From Candidatus Methanodesulfokora sp. (GTDB taxonomy: Archaea; Korarchaeota; Korarchaeia; Korarchaeales; Korarchaeaceae), in the NCBI GenBank assembly GCA_023269865.1, contig JAGDWR010000069.1:1-6817 (forward strand): a stretch of DNA of 6,817 nt, given 5' to 3'. The position numbers were made by a program, and so were the translations under genes. The notes beneath the pieces are model-generated. The model saw nothing but the letters and a program-made list of their open reading frames with translations, was not told where the DNA came from and did not search any database. Below, one piece after another: positions 1 to 5,856 of the stretch (position 1 is the stretch's first letter; every line of letters begins with the position of its first letter).

Positions 1-1085
1 GCATGCTTCATTGCCTCCTCAAGGCTTCCAGGAAGGGTATCAGCATCTCTGCTGTGATACAAGTTGTCCCCCCTTGGCTCCCCTGGGTCTATTCTTCTCC
101 TTATTCCATCTAAACCAGCAGCTAGGACTACGGAGAAAAGAAGATAGGGGTTGCTTGTTGGATCTGGTGCTCTATACTCAATTCTGCATGAGTTCTGTCC
201 GTTATATGATGGTATTCTAACAAGAGCAGATCTGTTCTTATATCCCCAGGATATGTAAACAGGCGCTTCAAAGCCTGGAACTATCCTCTTATATGAGTTA
301 ATAGTGGGCGAGGCGAAGAAAGAAAGCCCCTTTGCATGAGCCAATATTCCTCCTATGAACCACTTTGCATAATCCGAAATGTCACTATCATGGTAGAATA
401 GGTTTCTACCGCCTGAGAAAAGGCTCATGTGAATGTGCATCCCTGATCCGTTCACCCCCTCGAACGGCTTCGGCATGAAGGTAGCCCTTAAACCTATAGT
501 TCTTGCAGCTTTTTTCACAGCCATCTTATATACTAATATGTTATCAGCAGTCCTCACGGCATCATCAAACCTGAAGTTTATCTCATTCTGGCCTGGCGCC
601 ACCTCATGATGCATGAGCTCAACTTTCAGGCCCATTCTCTCCAGCTCCTCTGAAAGCATGAGCCTAGTGCTCATCATATCATCCACGCTGTCAAAGTAAA
701 TGGATTCATCTGCAGGCCTATCTCCCTTCAGGAGGAAGAATTCAACCTCAGCTCCGACCATGAACCTCATATCCATCTTAGCTATCTCGCTCAACTTTCT
801 CCTCAGGATATATCTGGGATCAAGGTCAGCTTGATCGGCTATCTCAGCCATTATAAAGCCCATCTCCCTTCCATCTAAGTTCACAAGCCTGAATGTGCTT
901 TCATCTCCTTTTAGCACAATATCAGATCTCTCTATATCTGTTATGCCGACAGATGAGCCATCTACATCTATTCCGCTTGTCACAAGATCTTCAATGAGAT
1001 CTCCTGATATGACAAAGCTTCTTAACTTTCCCTGTATATCAGAAAAACTCACTATGCATCTCTTTACTTTTTTTAATTCCTGCAT
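1..1085 (-). CDS. glnA: Glutamine synthetase, type I (C-terminus cut by window edge)
   Basis: It encodes the cytoplasmic enzyme that makes glutamine from glutamate, ammonia and ATP. From ATG at 1085-1083, 361 complete codons lie in the window; roughly 50-70 C-terminal residues should lie beyond base 1. Family motifs seen in order: DGSS (residues 42-45); metal-binding EVE in GAEVEFF (E113, E115); HHEVAPGQNE (E161, E168); NGSGMHIHMSLF (H217, H219); SYKRIVPGFEAPV (R267, flap E273); NRS (R285); VRIP (R290); RIEYRAPDP (R301, E303, R305); and DPGEP followed by NLY (Y343), equivalent to the region adenylylated in enterobacterial enzymes. All recognisable catalytic positions are present. The N-terminal domain is compact: the stretch between STFR (63-66) and DPRYIL (89-94) lacks the usual PW motif and is several residues short. 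The start is the only reasonable ATG and sits about 28 bases after a TATA box, implying a leaderless mRNA. A glnA-like paralogue acting on another amine is possible. Confidence 0.93.
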   Translation of the reverse strand, partial: MQELKKVKRCIVSFSDIQGKLRSFVISGDLIEDLVTSGIDVDGSSVGITDIERSDIVLKGDESTFRLVNLDGREMGFIMAEIADQADLDPRYILRRKLSEIAKMDMRFMVGAEVEFFLLKGDRPADESIYFDSVDDMMSTRLMLSEELERMGLKVELMHHEVAPGQNEINFRFDDAVRTADNILVYKMAVKKAARTIGLRATFMPKPFEGVNGSGMHIHMSLFSGGRNLFYHDSDISDYAKWFIGGILAHAKGLSFFASPTINSYKRIVPGFEAPVYISWGYKNRSALVRIPSYNGQNSCRIEYRAPDPTSNPYLLFSVVLAAGLDGIRRRIDPGEPRGDNLYHSRDADTLPGSLEEAMKH

Positions 1086-1105
1086 AAAGCTCAGCCAAAC
1101 AGGAA

Positions 1106-1120
1106 GATATATATCTCGCT
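1106..1120 (-). promoter_or_regulatory. Archaeal TATA-box promoter for the glutamine synthetase gene
   Basis: Read on the minus strand, a purine-containing GCGA (possible BRE) precedes GATATATATC, a 10-base perfect palindrome. The box begins 28-29 nt upstream of the A of the ATG at 1085. That distance places transcription start at or within a base or two of the start codon. There is no Shine-Dalgarno motif upstream of the ATG, which agrees with a leaderless transcript. The promoter call is inferred from spacing and composition. Confidence 0.6.
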
Positions 1121-1185
1121 GAAAAATGAGGAGAAGGGGCAAATAAATTCCTCTCCCGGAAAAGAAAGGAAATGGCATCATTACT

Positions 1186-1199
1186 AAAACATAAGTTTT
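1186..1199. repeat. Short inverted repeat in the divergent intergenic region, possible operator
   Basis: AAAAC-ATAA-GTTTT is a perfect 5-base inverted repeat with a 4-base spacer. It lies about 11 bases upstream of the TATA-like box of the winged-helix gene and between the two divergent promoters, a common position for an operator. The arms are short and AT-rich, so chance is a real explanation. Confidence 0.25.
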
Positions 1200-1205
1200 T
1201 CCAGT

Positions 1206-1219
1206 AAAAGTTATATTTT
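1206..1219 (+). promoter_or_regulatory. Archaeal promoter for the winged-helix regulator gene
   Basis: AAAAG (BRE-like purine tract) is followed by TTATATTTT. The box starts 27 nt upstream of the ATG at 1238, predicting a transcript that begins at the start codon. No Shine-Dalgarno site is seen between box and ATG (the interval is pyrimidine-rich), supporting leaderless translation. Confidence 0.6.
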
Positions 1220-1237
1220 CTAGCTTTTCCTCTTAGT

Positions 1238-2131
1238 ATGCACGTCCTCAACTCAAAGGGGGAGATCTACAGAACTGTATTTATCCCTCTTGGATCAATT
1301 AGGGCTATAAGCAGCGATCTAGCTGAGAAGATACTAATAGAGCTATCAAAAGGCCCAAAATGCGCTGCAGATATAGCTAGATCTCTTGGGGAAGCTGAGC
1401 AAAAAGTTCATTATCACATGAGGAAACTGAGGGATGCAGGTCTAATAAAAATATCTAGAACTGAGGAGAGAGGAGGGGGAACTGCTAAGCTCTACGAGCT
1501 AGTTTCCGGAGTTATATCGGTAAAGCTCTCAGATGAGGAGCCGATAAAGATTGGAAGAGTGAAGGATCCAGGGAACCTGAGGCCGTTTGTAGAGGAGGGC
1601 AAGTTGAACTCAATAATAGTTGTCGGAAGCCCAGAACCTCATGGGAGGTATAGAGCACCTGCTTCCGACGGCTATGCTGCAATAAGCCTTGCTTTATACC
1701 TTGGAAGCTTTCTGGAGGAACAGAAAATTCCAGCATACAAGCTGGACACGCAGCTCAGGGAGTCAGATCTGAAGGAGAATCTCATACTTGTCGGGGGACC
1801 AAAAGCAAACACAATATCAGATGAGGTAAATGGAAAGATGAAAGCGTGGTTCGAGTACTCCGATGAGAGGAAGGAATGGATAATAAGATCTCCTTGGAAC
1901 TCTTACTTCGGGAAGGGCATAGGAGTCATAGCAAGAGGGAAAAACCCATTTAATGAGGAGAAGGAAGTGCTTCTTCTTGCCGGAACAGGCTTCAGGGGGA
2001 GTAGTGCTGCCATAATAGGGCTGAAGAAGTTCTCAGAGCTTGTGAAGAGGGATTCCGCCCTTATAGTAAGAGGAATAGATGTAGATGGAGATGGAATAAT
2101 GGATGATTGTGAACTTCTGGAGACAATATAA
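1238..2131 (+). CDS. Winged-helix (ArsR-like) DNA-binding protein with S-layer-like C-terminal domain
   Basis: A 297-residue putative transcription regulator. Residues 21-89 form a winged helix-turn-helix: helix SSDLAEKILIELSKGP, helix CAADIARSL (42-50), recognition region EAEQKVHYHMRKLRDAGL (52-69), then a glycine-rich wing (RTEERGGGTAK) and a closing strand, as in ArsR-type proteins. Residues about 122-297 are a second domain with IIVVGSPEPHGRYRAP, NLILVGGPKANTIS (181-194), GIGVIARGKNPFN (227-239) and VLLLAGTGFRGSSAA (244-258). This order of glycine-rich strands recalls C-terminal domains of archaeal S-layer proteins. The last residues carry DVDGDGIMDDCE (281-292), matching an EF-hand loop (D at 1, 3, 5; G at 6; E at 12). 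No signal peptide or membrane segment is visible, so it should be cytoplasmic. It is divergent from glnA and may control it or itself; the ligand is unknown. It ends in tandem stops, TAATAA. Confidence 0.85.
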   Translation: MHVLNSKGEIYRTVFIPLGSIRAISSDLAEKILIELSKGPKCAADIARSLGEAEQKVHYHMRKLRDAGLIKISRTEERGGGTAKLYELVSGVISVKLSDEEPIKIGRVKDPGNLRPFVEEGKLNSIIVVGSPEPHGRYRAPASDGYAAISLALYLGSFLEEQKIPAYKLDTQLRESDLKENLILVGGPKANTISDEVNGKMKAWFEYSDERKEWIIRSPWNSYFGKGIGVIARGKNPFNEEKEVLLLAGTGFRGSSAAIIGLKKFSELVKRDSALIVRGIDVDGDGIMDDCELLETI

Positions 2132-2153
2132 TAAAATTATAATATCCCTCAAA

Positions 2154-2159
2154 TTTTTT
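2154..2159 (+). terminator. Oligo-T tract, probable archaeal terminator after the regulator gene
   Basis: A run of six T residues lies 22 bases after the regulator stop codon and before the next promoter. Archaeal RNA polymerase commonly stops at oligo-T tracts without a hairpin, and no strong hairpin is visible here. The run is short, so read-through into ppdK is possible. Confidence 0.4.
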
Positions 2160-2177
2160 GATTCAATGTCATTTAAT

Positions 2178-2193
2178 CGGAAGATTTTTATAC
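2178..2193 (+). promoter_or_regulatory. Archaeal promoter for the ppdK operon
   Basis: CGGAAGA (BRE-like) followed by TTTTTATAC. The box begins about 30 nt before a GTG at 2215 and 39 nt before the ATG at 2224. Because this promoter falls inside the longest open frame, the upstream ATG at 2158 is very unlikely to be the true start of ppdK. Confidence 0.6.
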
Positions 2194-2213
2194 TTTCGCT
2201 TTCAGCTAACTCT

Positions 2214-2218
2214 GGTGA
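2214..2218 (+). promoter_or_regulatory. Shine-Dalgarno-like site for ppdK ATG
   Basis: GGTGA lies 5 bases before the ATG at 2224 and complements the usual archaeal 16S rRNA 3' end. It overlaps an in-frame GTG at 2215 that fits the leaderless spacing from the promoter, so the site may be only partly included in the transcript. It supports, but does not prove, the ATG start. Confidence 0.45.
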
Positions 2219-2223
2219 AGTTC

Positions 2224-4884
2224 ATGAAAAGAGTCCTCACCTTTGAGGAAGGGGATTACGAGGATGTGAAGCTGTTGGGAGGTAAGGGCGCCGGTCTCGC
2301 AATGATGACCCAGATGGGTTTGCCAGTGCCTCCTGGCTTTATCATAACAACTGAAGTTTGCAAGGAATTCTATAAAAATGGAGAAAAGCTTCCAGATGGC
2401 CTCATGGATGAGGTGAGGGAGGGCATCAAGTACATAGAGAGAAAAACTGGAAAGAAATTTGGAGACAAGGAAAACCCACTTTTGGTTTCTGTTAGAAGCG
2501 GAGCAGCTGTTTCAATGCCTGGAATGATGGATACAGTGCTAAACCTCGGGATAAATGATGAGATAGTTGAGGGATTGGCCAAACAAGCGGATGACCTGAG
2601 GTTTGCATACGATGCCTACAGGAGGTTCATACAGATGTTCGGACAGATAGTGCTTGGAATAGAGCATGAGAAGTTCGAGAAGATAATGGATGAGATAAAG
2701 GAGAAGTACAAGGCAAAAAGCGATGCAGAACTGGGAGTGGAGGCATTAAAGGAAGTTGTTGAGAAGTTCAAGGAGGTTGTAAAAAATGAGAGAGGAGGAT
2801 TTCCTGAGGACCCATGGAAACAACTGGAGATGGCAATAGCAGCTGTTTTCAGGTCATGGAACTCACCTAGAGCTGTATACTACAGGAAGGCTAACAAGAT
2901 AACTCCGGATATAGCTGATGGAACTGCTGTGAACATTGTGGCAATGGTATTTGGGAACATGGGAGAGAAATCAGCTACAGGAGTGCTTTTCACCAGAAAT
3001 CCGGCTACAGGGGAGAATGAGCTGTACGGAGAGTACTTACCAAAGGCACAAGGAGAGGATGTTGTTGCCGGGATAAGAACTCCAAAGGGAATAGAGGAGA
3101 TGAAGAAGGAGTGGCCAGATGTATATGAACAGCTCTATGACATGGCTAAGAAGCTGGAGAGACTTAAGAAAGAGGTTCAGGACATAGAGTTCACCGTGGA
3201 GAACGGGAAAGTATACCTGCTTCAGACCAGAAATGGGAAGATGAATGCTCTTGCAAGAGTTAGGACTGCTGTGGATATGTACAAAGAGGGTCTCCTTTCA
3301 AAGGAGGAGGCTCTAGTCAGAGTAAAGCCAGAACACATACAACAACTTCTTTACCCAAGAATAGACGAGAAATCCAGGCCAAAGCCTATAGCAAAAGGAC
3401 TTGCCTCATCTCCAGGAGCTGTAAGCGGTCATGTTGTCTTCGATGCGGATACAGCTGTCAAGTGGGCTGAGGAGGGAAAGGATGTAATTCTTGTCAGAGT
3501 GGAGACAAAGCCCGATGATGTCCATGGGTTTTATGCATCGAAAGGAATATTGACAAGCAGAGGAGGCATGACAAGCCATGCATCTGTTGTAGCTAGGGCA
3601 ATAGGAAAGCCATGTGTTGTAGGGGCTGAAAGCATAAAAGTGGATTATGATAGGAGATTATTTGAGGTGAATGGAGTTGTAGTCAAAGAAGGTGATATAA
3701 TAACAATAGATGGGTTTTCAGGCGAGGTCTACCTCGGGAGAGTCAAGACCGTTGAACCTGAGCTTCCAAGGGAGTTCTTTGAGGTGCTAGAGCTGGCTGA
3801 TTCGGTGAGAAGGCTCGGAGTAAGGGCTAATGCGGATACTCCTGAGGATGCAAGAATAGCCAGAAGGTTCGGTGCAGAGGGAATAGGCTTGCTTAGAACT
3901 GAGAGGATGTTCAGAGCTCCTGAGAGGCTGGAGATATTCAGAAGTGTGATAATGGCTTCAAGCAGCGAGGAGAGGGAGAAAGCTCTTGAGAAATTAGTGC
4001 CTCTGTTGAAGAAGGACTTCTTGGAGATGTTTGAAATAATGGAAGGTCTTCCTGTTACCGTTAGATTGTTTGATCCTCCTCTTCACGAGTTTCTCCCAAG
4101 TATAGAAGAGCTCCTCACGGAGATATATGAGTTAAAAATGAGAGGGGAGAATGAGAAAGCAAAGGAAAAGGAGAAGATGCTCAACTTAGTGAAGAAGCTT
4201 GTTGAAGCCAACCCGATGATGGGTCATAGAGGAGTGAGAGTCGGAATAACTCATCCGGAGATCTATAGAGCTCAGGCTAAAGCGATACTTGAGGCAGCTG
4301 CGGAACTAATAAAGAGAGGAAAGGACATAAAAGTTCAGATAATGATACCCCAGGTGGCTGACGTCAATGAGATAAAATACGTGAAGGAACACTGCATAGA
4401 ACCTGCTAGAGAGGATGTTGAAAAGAGATATGGGATAAAAGTACCGTTCAAGGTTGGAACTATGATAGAAGTTGTCAGAGCATGTCTGACAGCAGATAAA
4501 ATAGCTCAGGAAGCAGAGTTCTTCAGCTTCGGCACAAACGACCTCACTCAGGGAGTCTTCACTTTCTCAAGGGATGATGTCGAGGTCAAGTTCATGGCCG
4601 ACTACCTTGAGAAAGGGATACTAAAGTTTGATGTTTTCGAGAGAATAGATGAAGAGGGAGTTGGCAAACTCATGGAGATTGCTGTTAAGATGGGGAGGTC
4701 AACTAGGCCGGATCTAGAGATAGGGATATGCGGTGAACATGGAGGAGATCCAAGCTCAATACACTTCTGCCACAAGATCGGGCTTACGTATGTAAGCGCA
4801 TCCCCAATGAGGGTTCCAGTGGCCAGGCTTGCAGCAGCTCATGCAGCAGCATATGAGAAGGGCATACTGCCATCGGTGTATTGA
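2224..4884 (+). CDS. ppdK: Pyruvate,phosphate dikinase
   Basis: Interconverts pyruvate + ATP + Pi with PEP + AMP + PPi in the cytoplasm, linking glycolysis and gluconeogenesis. From ATG 2224 it has 886 residues, the usual family length. N-terminal nucleotide-binding domain: LLGGKGAGLAMM near the start, SVRSGAAVSMPGMMDTVLN, and GVLFTRNPATGE. Central swivelling domain: GGMTSHASVVAR with phospho-accepting H452 and, two residues before, T450, the position regulated by phosphorylation in plants and bacteria. C-terminal PEP/pyruvate barrel: R558 in GLLRTERMF, R614 in VRLFDPPLHEF, NPMMGHRG, E749 in GTMIE, D773 in GTNDLTQ and catalytic C836 in GICGEHGG. All key residues are present. An in-frame GTG at 2215 (adding V-K-F) is an alternative leaderless start. 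The stop directly abuts the next ATG, so it heads a cluster of at least four genes. No PPDK regulatory kinase/phosphatase is seen nearby. Phosphoenolpyruvate synthase is less likely given the length and PPDK-type motifs. Confidence 0.96.
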   Translation: MKRVLTFEEGDYEDVKLLGGKGAGLAMMTQMGLPVPPGFIITTEVCKEFYKNGEKLPDGLMDEVREGIKYIERKTGKKFGDKENPLLVSVRSGAAVSMPGMMDTVLNLGINDEIVEGLAKQADDLRFAYDAYRRFIQMFGQIVLGIEHEKFEKIMDEIKEKYKAKSDAELGVEALKEVVEKFKEVVKNERGGFPEDPWKQLEMAIAAVFRSWNSPRAVYYRKANKITPDIADGTAVNIVAMVFGNMGEKSATGVLFTRNPATGENELYGEYLPKAQGEDVVAGIRTPKGIEEMKKEWPDVYEQLYDMAKKLERLKKEVQDIEFTVENGKVYLLQTRNGKMNALARVRTAVDMYKEGLLSKEEALVRVKPEHIQQLLYPRIDEKSRPKPIAKGLASSPGAVSGHVVFDADTAVKWAEEGKDVILVRVETKPDDVHGFYASKGILTSRGGMTSHASVVARAIGKPCVVGAESIKVDYDRRLFEVNGVVVKEGDIITIDGFSGEVYLGRVKTVEPELPREFFEVLELADSVRRLGVRANADTPEDARIARRFGAEGIGLLRTERMFRAPERLEIFRSVIMASSSEEREKALEKLVPLLKKDFLEMFEIMEGLPVTVRLFDPPLHEFLPSIEELLTEIYELKMRGENEKAKEKEKMLNLVKKLVEANPMMGHRGVRVGITHPEIYRAQAKAILEAAAELIKRGKDIKVQIMIPQVADVNEIKYVKEHCIEPAREDVEKRYGIKVPFKVGTMIEVVRACLTADKIAQEAEFFSFGTNDLTQGVFTFSRDDVEVKFMADYLEKGILKFDVFERIDEEGVGKLMEIAVKMGRSTRPDLEIGICGEHGGDPSSIHFCHKIGLTYVSASPMRVPVARLAAAHAAAYEKGILPSVY
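4875..4878 (+). promoter_or_regulatory. Shine-Dalgarno site inside the ppdK 3' end
   Basis: GGTG lies within the final codons of ppdK, 6 bases before the ATG at 4885. The same GGTG plus 6-base spacing precedes the radical SAM gene. It supports 4885 as a real start and translational coupling to ppdK. Confidence 0.55.
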
Positions 4885-5481
4885 ATGAGACAGATAGAGG
4901 GAGTTCCTCCACGCAGAACGGATAAAGGCTTCCTCTGGATACCTTTCTTTGAGCTAAAAGGAAAGAGGAAGATATGGTTTGATGCCTATTTCTCCTCTTT
5001 TTTGGATAAGAACATCAGAAGAGCTGTCCTGATTAAAAAACCGGAGCGCACATCGATTGTTATAATCTCTGAGAGGGACATCCTGCTAAATCCACTCACA
5101 AAGGATGCCGAAAAACTGATTCAAGAGTGCTATTCTGAGGCTGTTGAGCTGATAAGATCGGAAAGAAGGAAGTTGAGAGAGAGCTTTGGAATAACAAGAG
5201 CTTTGGAATCAATAGTAATGCCAGGAAGAAGGATAATAGAGCAGAGCAGGGATTTAGCAGAAGCCAACTGGTCAAAAGCCATAGTAGAAGAGGTTTTTGG
5301 GCCGGACATTCACTTTTCTGTGGAGAAGATTATCTGGGCTCCATTCTCATTGGAAAAGGAAAGAGTAATGAGAGGAAGCGATGAAACAGAGGACAAAGCT
5401 TACACCAGCCTATTTGAATTAGACAAGACTTTCAGAGGAGAGATGACTAGATTAATGGGGATGGTGACAAAAAGAGTTTAA
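4885..5481 (+). CDS. Uncharacterised 198-residue protein in the ppdK operon
   Basis: I do not recognise the family. The ATG directly follows the ppdK stop codon (zero intergenic bases) and has GGTG 6 bases upstream, so it is probably translated by coupling with ppdK. Codon use matches the neighbours (AGA/AGG, ATA), arguing for a real gene. The N-terminal part (residues about 14-66) looks like mixed strands, with FLWIPFFEL, KIWFDAYF and TSIVIISERDILLN. Residues about 72-105 form a charged amphipathic helix (KDAEKLIQECYSEAVELI, then RSERRKLRES), followed by further predicted helical segments to the end. There is no signal peptide, membrane segment, Cys cluster or obvious catalytic motif. A single Cys is at 82. 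It may be an accessory or regulatory protein for a neighbouring gene product; that is inference from position only. Confidence 0.75.
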   Translation: MRQIEGVPPRRTDKGFLWIPFFELKGKRKIWFDAYFSSFLDKNIRRAVLIKKPERTSIVIISERDILLNPLTKDAEKLIQECYSEAVELIRSERRKLRESFGITRALESIVMPGRRIIEQSRDLAEANWSKAIVEEVFGPDIHFSVEKIIWAPFSLEKERVMRGSDETEDKAYTSLFELDKTFRGEMTRLMGMVTKRV

Positions 5482-5488
5482 GACGAGA

Positions 5489-5845
5489 TTGTGCGGATTA
5501 TTCTACAGCAAAGTTAAAAATATTCCTTTTGATGGGCTGAATGTGAGCGTAGGGGATCTTCTCAGAAGGGCATCTGAAGCTCTGGGTCCAGGAATACATG
5601 ATGTGCTCAAGTTTCATCTCAGGAAACACCTTGGAGAAGATCCCTTCATCGTGGTGGAGAAAAATCCCAGAAAATTTCTTGAGGCATTAATGTCAACTAC
5701 AGGCAGCGAAAATGCTGTAGTTTATCTGAAGCTTCTCTACATACAGCTGGCCAAGAGAGGTGTATATGCAAGTGAGACAGAGTTCATAAATGCATTTAAG
5801 GAGAGGAGGCCGGATAAGCTCAAAAAAGCACTTGGGTTGGCTTAA
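5489..5845 (+). CDS. Small helical protein, tentatively DUF3227/NitrOD5-like
   Basis: 118 residues if started at TTG 5489, 7 bases after the previous stop; 100 residues if started at GTG 5543. No in-frame ATG exists before the conserved-looking core. The core, residues about 21-70, reads VGDLLRRASEALGPG then a helix with FHLRKHLG, then KNPRKFLEALMSTTG. This resembles the archaeal DUF3227/NitrOD5 output domain, where a helix with LG, a predicted HL element and a DP/NP-x-x-F segment recur; this is recognition by eye, not a search. The C-terminal part adds helices with KLLYIQLAKRGVYASETEFI and a basic tail. No signal peptide or membrane helix. GTG 5543 is favoured by an AT-rich promoter-like box 29 nt upstream; TTG 5489 is favoured by tight operon spacing but lacks a clear Shine-Dalgarno site. 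Function unknown; possibly a regulatory or sensory output module. Confidence 0.7.
   Translation: MCGLFYSKVKNIPFDGLNVSVGDLLRRASEALGPGIHDVLKFHLRKHLGEDPFIVVEKNPRKFLEALMSTTGSENAVVYLKLLYIQLAKRGVYASETEFINAFKERRPDKLKKALGLA
5510..5524 (+). promoter_or_regulatory. Possible internal promoter before GTG 5543
   Basis: AAAG followed by TTAAAAATATT. The AT-rich box starts at 5514, 29 nt before the GTG at 5543, the same geometry as the leaderless promoters of glnA and the winged-helix gene. It lies inside the longest version of the small helical ORF. AT-rich codons (K-V-K-N-I) could produce this by chance. Confidence 0.3.
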
Positions 5846-5846
5846 A

Positions 5847-5850
5847 GGTG
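5847..5850 (+). promoter_or_regulatory. Shine-Dalgarno site for the radical SAM gene
   Basis: GGTG, preceded by AAA, lies 6 bases before the ATG at 5857 in the 11-base gap after the preceding stop. It fixes the start, which is right next to the CxxxCxxC motif (first Cys at residue 11). Confidence 0.6.
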
Positions 5851-5856
5851 TAAAAA

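Noticed and set aside
11..1122. Plus-strand open frames at 11-220 and 895-1122
   Set aside because: Both lie antisense to the clearly conserved glutamine synthetase coding sequence and show no protein-like features.
1039..1251. Open frame of 70 codons on the minus strand across the divergent region
   Set aside because: It overlaps both the glnA start (in another frame) and the winged-helix start, has low-complexity composition, and covers both promoters; it resembles no known protein.
1512..2582. Minus-strand open frames at 1512-1736 and 2370-2582
   Set aside because: They are antisense shadows of the winged-helix and ppdK genes.
3292..3306. Palindrome CTCCTTT-C-AAAGGAG within ppdK
   Set aside because: It encodes an ordinary LLSKEEA-type segment of PPDK and is most simply explained by codon choice; no start codon or gene boundary is nearby.
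5846..5856. Search for a short RiPP precursor gene beside the radical SAM enzyme
   Set aside because: The upstream gap is only 11 bases and cannot encode a peptide; any precursor would have to lie beyond the window or be one of the annotated small proteins.
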